Shown here one piece after another: positions 1 through 8,410 of a stretch of DNA of 64,000 nucleotides. This DNA is from Tistrella mobilis (lineage in GTDB: Bacteria; Pseudomonadota; Alphaproteobacteria; Tistrellales; Tistrellaceae). The notes below the pieces were generated by a model that was given only the letters and a program-made list of their open reading frames with translations, did no database searches and was not told the origin of the DNA. The first letter of the stretch is position 1; each line of letters begins with the position of its first letter. Where the stretch lies: assembly GCF_041468085.1 (NCBI RefSeq), contig NZ_CP121017.1:3843501-3907500 (forward strand), read 5' to 3'. The translations under genes and the position numbers were made by a program.

Positions 1-122
1 ACCGGCTGGCCGCCCATGAATACCCGCGCGAGATCGCCTTCGTTACCGAACTGCCGATGACTGCAACCGGGAAGATCATGCGGCGCGTCCTGAAGCAACG
101 CGAGGCGACAATAGGCGATTGA
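1..122 (+). CDS. Acyl-CoA synthetase (AMP-forming), C-terminal end
   Basis: Partial gene cut by the left edge. The open frame beginning at base 3 encodes about 39 residues and stops at 120-122. It reads HEYPREIAFVTELPMTATGKIMRR, which is the C-terminal A10 motif of AMP-binding acyl-CoA synthetases. The Lys of TGKI is the residue that contacts the acyl-adenylate in this family. Substrate cannot be judged from the tail. The stop codon overlaps the Fur-like box ahead of bfd, so the next promoter starts inside this gene's end. Confidence 0.8.
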   Translation, partial: RLAAHEYPREIAFVTELPMTATGKIMRRVLKQREATIGD

Positions 123-142
123 CAATCATTCTCAGCATTGCC
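120..142 (+). promoter_or_regulatory. Fur/Irr-like iron box ahead of bfd
   Basis: TGACAATCATTCTCAGCATT resembles the classic Fur-family palindrome; read on the other strand it contains TGAGAATGATTGTCA. It lies about 90 bases upstream of the bfd start, as expected for an iron-controlled ferredoxin gene. The match is by eye only. It overlaps the stop codon of the preceding gene. Confidence 0.5.
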
Positions 143-229
143 ACTCTATCCATGCGAACGGTTCGCAGTAGCGGCGAAGCACCCCTTCCCGCCGCTGCGA
201 GCAGCCCCCGGATCGGAGTGCGGCTCAGC

Positions 230-439
230 ATGTATGTCTGCATCTGCAACGGATTGACGGAACGGCGTGTGCGCGAGGCCGCCGCCGGCGCGCGGAGTGT
301 TTCGGGTGTCTACCGCGCCCTTGGAACCCGCCCGCAATGCGGCAAATGTGTCGACTGTGTGCGTGCGATGCTGCCCGGCTGCGGCGGGGCTGGTGCCGAG
401 GCTGCGAATGCTGCGGTTCCGGCGTCGATCCGCGCCTGA
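230..439 (+). CDS. bfd: Bacterioferritin-associated ferredoxin (Bfd)
   Basis: Small [2Fe-2S] ferredoxin of 69 residues that in characterised systems docks on bacterioferritin and reduces the stored ferric core to release iron. The N-terminus MYVCICNGLT carries the first CxC pair and the CGKCVDC segment (about residues 38-44) the second pair, the usual Bfd BFD-like [2Fe-2S] layout. The ATG at 230 was preferred to an upstream TTG because homologues begin with M-Y-V-C. It is followed by bfr about 210 bases downstream in the same orientation, which supports the assignment. The Fur-like box at 120-142 suggests derepression under low iron. Confidence 0.88.
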   Translation: MYVCICNGLTERRVREAAAGARSVSGVYRALGTRPQCGKCVDCVRAMLPGCGGAGAEAANAAVPASIRA

Positions 440-465
440 CAGTCAATTTCAGACCCCGGGCACGC

Positions 466-515
466 AGTTGCGACGCAAACTCAAGAAAAGCTCGAAGTTG
501 CGACGCAAACTCAAG
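466..515 (+). repeat. Tandem operator-like 20-bp repeat upstream of bfr
   Basis: The 20-mer AGTTGCGACGCAAACTCAAG occurs at 466-485 and again at 496-515, identical and exactly 30 bases apart. Each copy contains the palindrome TTGCGACGCAA (468-478 and 498-508). Identical palindromes three helical turns apart, upstream of an iron-storage gene, look like a paired operator. The cognate regulator is not identifiable by eye. Confidence 0.6.
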
Positions 516-578
516 TAATTCCTCGATTTTTTGAAGATTTTCGACCTGTCCCGACTGGTCGCGGGGCAGAGTTGTGGC

Positions 579-584
579 TATAGT
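579..584 (+). promoter_or_regulatory. Possible -10 element of the bfr promoter
   Basis: TATAGT at 579-584 lies about 70 bases before the bfr start codon and just downstream of the tandem repeats. The region 17 bases upstream (TGGTCG) is only a weak -35, so the promoter would probably need an activator or be repressor-controlled. Judged by eye. Confidence 0.3.
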
Positions 585-651
585 CTCGTTCAAAGCCGGT
601 GCGCTTTCCCCGCAGCCGGCAGAGGGTCACGAGAACGAGGACGAGACGGCC

Positions 652-1134
652 ATGAAGGGCGATCCGAAGATCATTAAGCATCTCAACACGGTGCTGAAGA
701 ACGAGCTCACCGCCATCAACCAGTACTTCCTTCATGCCCGGATGCTGAAGGACTGGGGCTATCGCAAGCTCGGTCACGTCGAGTACCACGAGTCGATCGA
801 CGAGATGAAGCATGCCGATAAGGTGATCGAGCGGATCCTGTTCCTGGAAGGCCTCCCCAACCTTCAGGATCTCGGCAAGCTGCACATCGGCGAGACGGTG
901 CCGGAGATGCTCCAGGCCGATCTGGATCTGGAGATGAAGGCCGTGGTCGACCTGCGCGTCGCCATCGCCGATTGCGAGACCAAGGCCGACTTCGTGACCC
1001 GCGATCTGCTGCGCGAGATCCTGAAGAGCGAGGAAGAGCATATCGACTGGCTGGAGACCCAGCTGGGTCTGGTCGATCAGCTCGGCCTGCAGAACTACCT
1101 TCAGACGGCCGCCGGCGAGATCGAAGAGCCCTGA
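652..1134 (+). CDS. bfr: Bacterioferritin
   Basis: Ferritin-like iron-storage protein of 160 residues, the usual bacterioferritin length, which assembles as a 24-mer and oxidises and stores iron. The N-terminus [20 protein letters not shown] and the ferroxidase segments [27 protein letters not shown] and EEEHIDWLE carry the Glu and ExxH diiron ligands. The Met that binds haem at the subunit interface is likely in the DEMKHAD region. The ATG at 652 was chosen because homologues start there; an upstream in-frame start would add an unconserved leader. It pairs with bfd upstream and ends at a strong terminator at 1234-1267. Confidence 0.95.
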   Translation: MKGDPKIIKHLNTVLKNELTAINQYFLHARMLKDWGYRKLGHVEYHESIDEMKHADKVIERILFLEGLPNLQDLGKLHIGETVPEMLQADLDLEMKAVVDLRVAIADCETKADFVTRDLLREILKSEEEHIDWLETQLGLVDQLGLQNYLQTAAGEIEEP

Positions 1135-1181
1135 TCGGAACCCGACGGCGCCATGCGGGCGAGCGATCGCCGGCAGAGGCC

Positions 1182-1233
1182 ATCGTCAAAAGAAGACGTT
1201 ATCGTCAAAAGAAGACATCTTTGTCAAAAGAAC
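1182..1233 (+). repeat. Three 19-bp tandem repeats downstream of bfr
   Basis: The decamer GTCAAAAGAA occurs at 1185, 1204 and 1223, a period of exactly 19 bases. Copies 1 and 2 share a longer unit, ATCGTCAAAAGAAGAC. The array sits between the bfr stop and its terminator, so it would be in the 3' UTR of the bfr mRNA. Confidence 0.65.
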
Positions 1234-1267
1234 GGGCCGGCAGTGAAAACTGCCGGCCCTTCTGTTT
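1234..1267 (+). terminator. Rho-independent terminator of bfr
   Basis: An 11-bp perfect stem (1234-1244 with 1249-1259) with a GAAA tetraloop is followed by TTCTGTTT. The stem begins GGGCCGGCAGT. Confidence 0.88.
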
Positions 1268-1293
1268 GAACCCTCGCGGAATATCCGACCGGC

Positions 1294-1677
1294 TCATCCC
1301 TTCGGATCGTGCCACGTCCCTTCGTTGACCATGGCGATCGCGCGGTCGGTCTCGGCCTCGATCTCACGCAGGCGCGCCGCGCGACGGTTCAGATCCTCGG
1401 CAATGCCGCCCAGCTTTTCGACATGGCGGGCCAGCTGGCCCCGCTGGTCATCAAGGCGCCGATGCTGATGGTCGAGCGCGCCTCGGGCCGCAGCCAGATC
1501 GGCACCGGCGGCATCGATCGCCGCCAGGGCTCGCGACAGCCTGTCGACGGCGCGCTGACGTCGATCGAACGCCACCACGACCGGCGCCTTCGCCTCTGCG
1601 ACATCCCTGGGCGGCGCCGTTACCCGCCGGCTCCGATGTCGTCCGAATTCAACGATCTTCGCGCCATCCTCCGCCAT
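1294..1677 (-). CDS. Small coiled-coil protein of unknown function
   Basis: Product of 127 residues that I do not recognise. After a short basic N-terminus (MAEDGAKIVEFGRHRSRR) most of the chain is Ala/Arg/Glu/Leu-rich with heptad-like spacing, predicting a long coiled coil. The C-terminus reads AMVNEGTWHDPKG. The ATG at 1677 was chosen because GGGAGG sits just upstream; a longer frame to 1728 exists. No membrane segment or signal peptide is visible. It lies downstream of a chemoreceptor on the same strand, about 170 bases away, but no functional link is evident. Confidence 0.6.
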   Translation of the reverse strand: MAEDGAKIVEFGRHRSRRVTAPPRDVAEAKAPVVVAFDRRQRAVDRLSRALAAIDAAGADLAAARGALDHQHRRLDDQRGQLARHVEKLGGIAEDLNRRAARLREIEAETDRAIAMVNEGTWHDPKG

Positions 1678-1845
1678 CTGGGCCTCCCTTTCCGGTGGAT
1701 CTGCCGGCCCCGGATGCGGAAGGGCCATGTCGAAAGAGGTGGGGCGACGGTCGCATGACGGAAAGGCGTCAATGACGGGAAAGAGGCCGCCGGATGCGCA
1801 CGTCAGACGACATCTGCCCGCCCCACTCCCGGTTCAGCCCCCGGT

Positions 1846-4107
1846 TCAGGCCCGCCGCAAACGGTCCAGGAAGCCGCTCATCGACCCGTCGAGATTGCGC
1901 GAGGCCGCCCCCAGCGCATCTGCGGCATGCCGCACCTGATCCGCGCCGTCCGAGGTGCGCCGGCTGGCGTCGGCGACGTCGGCGATGGATGCCGACACCT
2001 CGCGTGAGCCCGTGCTCAGCTCGGCGACGCTGCGGGCAATTTCCCGGGTGGAGCTGCCCTGCTGCTCGACCGCTGCCGCGATGGCACTCGCAATCTCGTT
2101 CAGCCTCAGGATGGTGTCCCGCACATCGCGGATCGCCTGTACCGCCTCTCCGGTGCGGCTCTGGATCGCCTCCACCCGCTGGCTGATCCGTCCGGTCGCC
2201 TTGGCGGTTTCGGCCGCCAGGGTCTTCACCTCGCCCGCCACCACCGCGAAGCCCTTTCCGGCCTCACCGGCCCGTGCCGCCTCGATGGTCGCGTTCAGGG
2301 CCAGCAGATTGGTCTGGCCGGCGATCTCGCCGATCAGCCGCACCACCTCGCTGATCTCCTCACTGGCCTTGCCCAGCTCCTCGACCGTCGTATCGGTACG
2401 CTCCACCTGGGCGACCGCTCCCCGGGCGATGGTCGATGCCTCCTGGACCTGATTGCCGATCTCGGCAACCGCACCCGAGAGCTGCCGGGTGGCATCGGAA
2501 ACCGTCTCGGCATTGCGCTCCGCCTCTTCACTCGCCGCCGCCACGGTCTGGGCGCGCTCATTGCCGCGGGCTGCCGCAGCGGTCAGTTCGGACGAGCTGG
2601 CCCCCAGGGCCGAGACCGCCTCTGCCAGCTGATCGACCACGCCCTTGACCTCGGCTTCGAAGGTGGCCGCCAGATCAAGCATCTCGCGACGGCGGATCTC
2701 ACGCTGCCGTTCTTCCTCTGCGGCGGCGCGGGCCTTGGCGGCCTCGACCTCGGCGGTCGTGTCACGGAAGACCCGCAGCGCTTCGGTCATCCGGCCGATT
2801 TCATCGCCGCCCGCCGGCGGCAGTTCGACCGTCAGATCACCGGCCGCCACCGAGCGCATCGCACGTTCCAGACGCCGCAACCGCCCGATGACCCGCCGGC
2901 CGACATAGCCGAGCGCGATCAGCAGCGAGACCGCGACGCTGGCACCGGCCAGTACGATCAGCACCGTACGGCTGCGGGTCAGGTCTTCCGTGGTGCGGCT
3001 GCGCACCTCGGCAATGGCAGCCGAGGTCTGGAAGACCAGGCCGTCGACATCTTCCGCCAGAAGCTGGCCGGCATCGCGGGCCGCCTGAAGGCGCTGGTCG
3101 ACCTGGGTCAGTGCCGTGATTTCGGCCACACGGATCTCGAAGACGTTGTTTTTGTCGCCGGGCGTCGCCGCCTGGGAATAACGGGCCACCGCTTCGAGCA
3201 GGGGGCCCTTGTTCACCCGCTCGTCCAGCGCCTTGGTATCACGATCGAGCGCATAGGCGGCCGCCTGAAGCCGCTGACGCAGACGCTCCAGATGGCCGGC
3301 ATTGGTGATCGTCGCGGTCTCGGCGACGATGCCCTGAGCGGCCGCAATGTCGCCGCGCAGCTGGATGCTGTGCTGAAGGGCCGGAAGCTGCCGGCTGGTC
3401 AGATCATAGACCGCCTCCTGCAGCATGCCGAATTCGAACATGCCCGCGGTCGCCTCCGCCTTGTTGCGGAAGTCCTGGGCGATCCGCTGCGCCCCCGGCG
3501 AGATGGCGGCCAGATAGGTGTCACGCGCCCCGGCCAGTTCGCGGATCGCGGCCTCGCGCCGCGCGGTCAGGGCGTAGCGGTCCTCCACCGCCTTGAGCAG
3601 CTCGTCGAGCCGGGCGATCAGGGCGTCGACATCCTCAGTGACCATGCCGATCAGACCGGCATCCAGCCCGGCCGATTGCAGGGCAGCCAGATCGCCACGC
3701 ATGCCACCGATCGCCGCCGTGATCGCCTGACGTTCACTGTCGAGCGCCTCGGCCGAGCCGGCACTGGCGACGGCCGGCGCCGAGGCTGCCAGAACCTCGG
3801 CCTGCCGCGCCAGACGCAGGGCGGCGGTCAGCGGCCGCACGCCCTGTTCCTGCACCTCTTCGAAGCCGCGCTCCACCCGGCCGTAAGAGATCCAGGCGAC
3901 GCCGCTTGCCACCACAGCCAGCACGGCCACCACGGCAAAGGCCAGAAACAGCTTAGGGCCGAGCCCGATCCGGCCCAGCCTGCCCGGACGGCCCGCTTCT
4001 GCGCGGCTGTCACGTCGGCGGCGCCGGAAGCGGCGACCGCCGGCTTCAGATGCCGTCACCGGCGGATCGGCCTCCGCAACGGGTGCCCGCTGGTCGTTGT
4101 CACTCAT
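1846..4107 (-). CDS. Transmembrane methyl-accepting chemotaxis protein
   Basis: Chemoreceptor of 753 residues. A basic cytoplasmic N-terminus of about 50 residues precedes TM1 (about 53-76). A helical periplasmic sensor region of about 300 residues follows, then TM2 near 390-410 (LVLAGASVAVSLLIALGYVG), a HAMP domain (RLERAMRSVAAGDLTVELPP) and the cytoplasmic signalling hairpin. The conserved tip reads [21 protein letters not shown] near residues 590-615 and would contact CheA/CheW. The ATG at 4107 has GGGAGG upstream; an earlier start at 4131 is possible. The ligand is unknown. The C-terminus DGSMSGFLDRLRRA lacks an obvious CheR-binding pentapeptide. Confidence 0.93.
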   Translation of the reverse strand: MSDNDQRAPVAEADPPVTASEAGGRRFRRRRRDSRAEAGRPGRLGRIGLGPKLFLAFAVVAVLAVVASGVAWISYGRVERGFEEVQEQGVRPLTAALRLARQAEVLAASAPAVASAGSAEALDSERQAITAAIGGMRGDLAALQSAGLDAGLIGMVTEDVDALIARLDELLKAVEDRYALTARREAAIRELAGARDTYLAAISPGAQRIAQDFRNKAEATAGMFEFGMLQEAVYDLTSRQLPALQHSIQLRGDIAAAQGIVAETATITNAGHLERLRQRLQAAAYALDRDTKALDERVNKGPLLEAVARYSQAATPGDKNNVFEIRVAEITALTQVDQRLQAARDAGQLLAEDVDGLVFQTSAAIAEVRSRTTEDLTRSRTVLIVLAGASVAVSLLIALGYVGRRVIGRLRRLERAMRSVAAGDLTVELPPAGGDEIGRMTEALRVFRDTTAEVEAAKARAAAEEERQREIRRREMLDLAATFEAEVKGVVDQLAEAVSALGASSSELTAAAARGNERAQTVAAASEEAERNAETVSDATRQLSGAVAEIGNQVQEASTIARGAVAQVERTDTTVEELGKASEEISEVVRLIGEIAGQTNLLALNATIEAARAGEAGKGFAVVAGEVKTLAAETAKATGRISQRVEAIQSRTGEAVQAIRDVRDTILRLNEIASAIAAAVEQQGSSTREIARSVAELSTGSREVSASIADVADASRRTSDGADQVRHAADALGAASRNLDGSMSGFLDRLRRA

Positions 4108-4263
4108 GACGGCCCAACCTCCCCTGGTCATTCTTCTTCGTCATTCCCGCGTCCTGCCCGCGGCACGCAACGGTCGGAGCCCCCCCGGCCCGGCCGCCCG
4201 TGGATCTTCATCCATACATCAATAGAGGATGAAACTTATATGTCCGTTAACGTCTGGCGATGA

Positions 4264-5271
4264 TCACGCCCGGCTCAGGCCGGCAACGGCGCTCAGAAGC
4301 GCCGCCCGCAACCGGCCGGCATCGCCCTCCACCATCCAGATCGCACGTGGCCCGGCCTCGGGGCCGGTACCGAACGAGGCGAGCGTCTGCCCGCGCGCGG
4401 GACCGTGAAGAACCACCCGCAGCCGCCCCGGCACGGCCCGCACGGCACCGGGTGCCAGCAGATCGGCGATCACGCAGGGATCATGCAGCGGCGCCTCGTC
4501 GGCGGGCGCCCCGCCCATGCCGGGCAGAGGCACCACACGGTGCCGGTCCAGATATGTCGTCAGCATGCCCGCCACGGCCTGTCCCGCCCGGCTGCCGAGG
4601 GCCGCATAGCCTGCGATCTCGGCATGATCGGCGGTCACGGTATGTGTCAGCGTCAGCCCGTAGACGAAGAAGGGCACACCATCGGTGCCGGCCGCATCCA
4701 GGGTCGTTGCCACCCGGTCCAGGGCTTCGGGATCAACATAGGCGTTGAATTCGGCCGCGGGCGTGATGTTGCCCCGCCCGGCACTGCCGATCATCGAGCG
4801 CACCTCCAGCAGGCCGTCGGCAATGTCGGGGGCCATGACCAGCGCCGTCGCCAGATTGGTCAGCGGCCCCAGCGTCACCAGCCGGACCCGGCGCCTCTCC
4901 GCAGCCGCCCGCCGCAACCGCTCGATCAGAAAGGCCACGGCATGAACCGGTTCCACCTCGCCCCGCGGCTCAGGCAGGCCGGCACCATCCAGGCCGTCGG
5001 CCCCATGGACATCGGCAGCATCGGTCAGGGGGCCGATCATGGGGCCCGGGCATCCGGCATAAACCGGAAGCGCCGCCGCATCCAGCCCGGCCGCCTCGCG
5101 GATCCGCAATGCGTTGCGCCGGGTATGGCGGAGCGCCACATTGCCCGCAACGACCGTCACCGCCTCCAGACCGCTTGTCTCCCGGGCACCGATCGCCGCG
5201 AACAGGGCATGGGCATCATCGACGCCCGGGTCGCAGTCGATAATGGTGGGCGGCACGGCAGAGGTGGTCAT
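4264..5271 (-). CDS. Inosine/uridine-preferring nucleoside hydrolase
   Basis: Ribonucleoside hydrolase of 335 residues, which cleaves the N-glycosidic bond of nucleosides to base and ribose. The N-terminal metal-binding motif IIDCDPGVDDAHAL (about residues 10-23) is the hallmark calcium site of the family. Further signatures are VTLGPLTNLATAL and AEFNAYVDPEA (the NxxxDPEA segment), and a C-terminal HDP (PLHDPCVI). The ATG at 5271 is the natural start; upstream sequence lacks family similarity. It is divergent from the MFS gene at 5452 over a 180-base region, suggesting a shared promoter and possibly nucleoside import or export by that transporter (inference). Confidence 0.92.
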   Translation of the reverse strand: MTTSAVPPTIIDCDPGVDDAHALFAAIGARETSGLEAVTVVAGNVALRHTRRNALRIREAAGLDAAALPVYAGCPGPMIGPLTDAADVHGADGLDGAGLPEPRGEVEPVHAVAFLIERLRRAAAERRRVRLVTLGPLTNLATALVMAPDIADGLLEVRSMIGSAGRGNITPAAEFNAYVDPEALDRVATTLDAAGTDGVPFFVYGLTLTHTVTADHAEIAGYAALGSRAGQAVAGMLTTYLDRHRVVPLPGMGGAPADEAPLHDPCVIADLLAPGAVRAVPGRLRVVLHGPARGQTLASFGTGPEAGPRAIWMVEGDAGRLRAALLSAVAGLSRA

Positions 5272-5451
5272 GGGGGCAACTTTCAAATGACGTTCGGGGC
5301 CGACAGAGTGACATGTCCGGCGCCTGACGGGAAAGAGGTCCGATACACGATATGGACGCGGCGGTTTCAACAGGTCAGGATGGTGAAAACAAACCGGGCC
5401 CGCGGATGATGCCGGGCACGCCCCGGACCAGGAAGATGCGGAGTTCCCCCC

Positions 5452-6672
5452 ATGACCGCCACCGTCACCGACCCGGCCCATGCGCCGGGCGGCAGCCGCC
5501 GTGCCATTGCCCTGCTGTCGCTGTCGCAGGGCTTCTACACCATCATGACCATGCTGCTGGTGACGGTGTCGGCCCTGGCCGGCCATATGCTGGCCGAAGA
5601 CAAGAGCCTGGCCACCCTGCCTTTCGCGCTGACCTTCATCGCCAACACCGCGACCACCATCCCGGCATCCATGCTGATGGCGCGGCACGGCCGGCGGGCG
5701 GGGTTCGCATTCGGCGCCTGCCTGGGCGTCGCCGGGGCATTGCTGGCCGCCCTCGCCATCGCCATGGCCAGCTTCCTGCTGCTCTGTGCGGCCATGGTGC
5801 TGGTCGGCATGTCGAACGGCTTCAGCGTCTTCCTGCGCCACGCGGCGGGTGAGGCCGCCCCACGCGGCGGCGAGGCGCGGGCGATCGCCCTCGTCATCTC
5901 GGGCGGGCTGCTGGCCGCCCTGGTCGGCCCCACGCTGGCGGGCGCATCCCGCGATGCGATTGCCCCCTACCCGTTCCTCGGCACCTACCTGGTGATCGCC
6001 GGCGCCGCGGTTCTGATGCTGATCGCCGCCCTGGCCCTGGACCTGCGCAAGCCGGCCGGCACGGTCAAATCGCTCTCGGGCGGGCTGGGCGCCGCCTTCC
6101 GGCGGCCGCGCTTCGTGATCGCCATCCTGGCCGGCATCACCGCCTATACGGTGATGAACCTGCTGATGACCGCAACCCCCCTCGCGATGATTGCCTGCGG
6201 CCTCGACTTCACCTCAACCGCCCAGGTCATTCAATGGCATGTGCTCGGCATGTTCGCCCCGGCGCTGATCGTCGGGCGGCTGATCGAACGTTTCGGTCTG
6301 ATGCCCATCATGCTGGTCGGTTGTCTTCTGATGGCGATGGCGATCGGCGTCGGCGCATCGGGCGTGGGCGTCTGGCATTTCCGGATCAGCCTCACCCTGC
6401 TCGGCCTCGGCTGGTCGGCCCTGTTCGTCGGGGCCACGACCCTGGTGTCGCTGTCGCTGCTGCCGGCGGAACGCGGCCCGGGGCAGGCTGCCAATGATTT
6501 CCTGGTCTTCGGGTTGGTGGCGCTCTCGGCCTTCTTCTCAGGCCAGCTGATCGAGCGCTTCGACTGGGCGACCCTCACCCTTGCGGCCCTGCCGCCGGTC
6601 GCGCTCACGGCCTGTGCGCTCGCCTGGCTCTGGGCCATGGAAGGCTCCCGCCCGCGCGCCGTTGGTGTCTGA
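5452..6672 (+). CDS. MFS transporter
   Basis: Major facilitator of 406 residues with about 12 hydrophobic segments. The loop 2-3 signature is recognisable as LMARHGRRAGFAFGACLG, with a Gly-rich following helix. A basic loop between helices 6 and 7 (RKPAGTVKSLSGGLGAAFRRPRF) separates the two halves. The substrate cannot be read from sequence. Its divergent arrangement with a nucleoside hydrolase hints at a nucleoside- or base-related substrate. A strong terminator follows at 6687-6720, so it is probably monocistronic. Confidence 0.9.
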   Translation: MTATVTDPAHAPGGSRRAIALLSLSQGFYTIMTMLLVTVSALAGHMLAEDKSLATLPFALTFIANTATTIPASMLMARHGRRAGFAFGACLGVAGALLAALAIAMASFLLLCAAMVLVGMSNGFSVFLRHAAGEAAPRGGEARAIALVISGGLLAALVGPTLAGASRDAIAPYPFLGTYLVIAGAAVLMLIAALALDLRKPAGTVKSLSGGLGAAFRRPRFVIAILAGITAYTVMNLLMTATPLAMIACGLDFTSTAQVIQWHVLGMFAPALIVGRLIERFGLMPIMLVGCLLMAMAIGVGASGVGVWHFRISLTLLGLGWSALFVGATTLVSLSLLPAERGPGQAANDFLVFGLVALSAFFSGQLIERFDWATLTLAALPPVALTACALAWLWAMEGSRPRAVGV

Positions 6673-6686
6673 CCCTGATGCCTTGC

Positions 6687-6720
6687 AACGCCCGGATGAA
6701 GCTTCCGGGCGTTTTTTCTT
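6687..6720 (+). terminator. Rho-independent terminator of the MFS gene
   Basis: A perfect 10-bp stem, AACGCCCGGA (6687-6696) with 6704-6713, and a 7-base loop run into a TTTTTTCTT tract. Confidence 0.92.
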
Positions 6721-6857
6721 CCTGAAAAGAAATTCAGGGTAGAATTTCAGATTGAAAAAGAAACATCTCCGTGGAATCTTCTGCTGGCGAAAAGGCAGGG
6801 GGCAGTTCCATCCGCCGCGCGGCCACGCCACCGGTCCGCGCCGCACGGAGACCACTG

Positions 6858-7604
6858 ATGACCGCGATACCGGAGACATCCCGGATCGTGGAGCTGGCCG
6901 CTGGTGACGGCATCGCCGTTGCACCGGCCCGTTGGAGTTTTGCCGGCGACGTCGCCGGCAAGTTCGACGGCCATGTCTCCCGATCCGTGCCGCTTTACGA
7001 CAGCGGCCATGACCTGACCGTCAGACTCTCAGACTATTTCATCCGGGCCGGATCCACGGTCTACGAGATCGGCACCTCCACCGGCACCCTGCTGCGCCGG
7101 CTGGCGGCACGCCATCGCGACCTTGCCGACACCCGCTTCATCGGACTGGATGTCGAGCCCGACATGATCGCCCATGCCCGGCAGGTCCATGGCGACATGC
7201 CGAACATGTTCTTCCAGACGGCGCGGGCCGAGAGCTACGCCTTCGAGCGCTCGGATCTGATCACCGCCCATTACACCGTGCAGTTCATCCCGCCCAAACA
7301 CCGCCAGGCATTGTTCGACCGGATCTGGGATGCCCTCGACTGGGGCGGTGCCTTCATCCTGTTCGAGAAGGTGCGGGCCAATGATGCCCGTTTCCAGGAT
7401 GCCTTCACCACGCTCTACAACGAATTCAAACTCGCCAATGGTTACGACCACCATGAAATCCTGGCCAAGACTTTAAGCCTGAAGGGCAAGATGGAGCCCT
7501 TCACCTCCGAGGCGAATGTCGACTTCATGCGCCGCGCCGGATTCACCGACATCATCACGGTCCAGAAATATCTCTGCTTCGAAGGGTGGCTCGCGATCAA
7601 ATGA
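6858..7604 (+). CDS. CmoA-like class I SAM-dependent methyltransferase
   Basis: Rossmann-fold SAM enzyme of 248 residues. Motif I reads VYEIGTSTGTL, followed by the acidic FIGLDVEPDM. The C-terminal half (QFIPPKHRQALFDRIWDAL, EFKLANGYDHHEI, AGFTDIITVQKYLCFEGWLAIK) closely tracks carboxy-SAM synthase CmoA. No CmoB is adjacent, and wobble-uridine modification is only one option. The ATG at 6858 has ACGGAG upstream; an in-frame start at 6771 would add a basic, unconserved leader. It is the first of four genes joined by 4-base overlaps (ATGA at 7601-7604). Confidence 0.8.
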   Translation: MTAIPETSRIVELAAGDGIAVAPARWSFAGDVAGKFDGHVSRSVPLYDSGHDLTVRLSDYFIRAGSTVYEIGTSTGTLLRRLAARHRDLADTRFIGLDVEPDMIAHARQVHGDMPNMFFQTARAESYAFERSDLITAHYTVQFIPPKHRQALFDRIWDALDWGGAFILFEKVRANDARFQDAFTTLYNEFKLANGYDHHEILAKTLSLKGKMEPFTSEANVDFMRRAGFTDIITVQKYLCFEGWLAIK

Positions 7605-8410
7605 ATGACATGTCCCTCTCCCTGACCAGGTTCGACGTCCGCGGCACCACCTTCACCCTGTACGACCCGGGCGATACGGTTGCGCATGAAACCTTCTCGG
7701 CGCTCGGCTATGAACCCGCGGTGGTCGATCTGCTCGACCGGATCGCGGCCGGGGTGCCGGCCGCGACCTTCTGCGATGTGGGCGCGCTGCACGGCTACTA
7801 CCCCTGCCTCGTTGCCGCCCGCTATCCCGGCTGGCGGGTGGAGGCCTTCGAGCCGAACCCGCAGGCCTTCGAGGTGCTGGCCGGCAACATCCGTCGGGCC
7901 GGCCATGCCCAGGGCAATGCCCATTGCCTGGCCCTGAACGAAACCGGCGACAGCCTGCATTTCCGTGGCCGGACCATCGTCACCCCCGGCACGCCGGATG
8001 CGATCATCGTGCCCGGCCGGCGCTTCGACGATGTAGCCGCACGGCTGCCCGCCGGGCCGCTGGTGGTCAAGATCGACGTGCACGGCGCCGAGGGCGTGGT
8101 TCTGGCCGGCATGACGTCCTGTCTGGCCGGGACCCTTCCCGGAATCGACCTGCACGCCGTGCTGATCGAGGTGCATGCCCATCATCTTCTGGTCGGCGAC
8201 CACGATTATGAAGGCATGCTGGGACGGCTGGAAGGCGCCGGCCTGGAGGTGTTCGAGATCCGGGATTTCCGGGACACCGACACCAGCCTGCTGGTGCCCT
8301 TGAAGGGAGAAACCCGGCGGCGCTTCGTGGATCCGGCTCTCTGGACGCAGGCCCAGATCGACCGCGAGCGGCTGATCGTGGCCGGCCGCCCCGGGATCTT
8401 CCAGCCTTGA
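7601..8410 (+). CDS. FkbM-family methyltransferase
   Basis: SAM-dependent O-methyltransferase-like protein of 269 residues. The FkbM pattern is visible as FCDVGALHGYYPCLVAARYPGWRVEAFEPNPQ (motif I plus the acidic EPN), with VVKIDVHGAEGVVLAGM in the second half, where the family has K-I-D-V-E-G. The usual Glu of that motif is shifted here (HGAEG). The ATG at 7601 overlaps the previous stop, implying translational coupling. FkbM enzymes methylate sugars, lipids or secondary metabolites; the substrate here is unknown. It precedes an exporter gene, compatible with modifying a small exported molecule (inference). Confidence 0.85.
   Translation: MNDMSLSLTRFDVRGTTFTLYDPGDTVAHETFSALGYEPAVVDLLDRIAAGVPAATFCDVGALHGYYPCLVAARYPGWRVEAFEPNPQAFEVLAGNIRRAGHAQGNAHCLALNETGDSLHFRGRTIVTPGTPDAIIVPGRRFDDVAARLPAGPLVVKIDVHGAEGVVLAGMTSCLAGTLPGIDLHAVLIEVHAHHLLVGDHDYEGMLGRLEGAGLEVFEIRDFRDTDTSLLVPLKGETRRRFVDPALWTQAQIDRERLIVAGRPGIFQP

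Noticed and set aside
6858-7604. True tRNA-modifying CmoA
   Set aside because: Similarity to CmoA is good in the C-terminal half, but CmoB is not adjacent and the gene is coupled to FkbM and LysE genes, so the specific name was not given.
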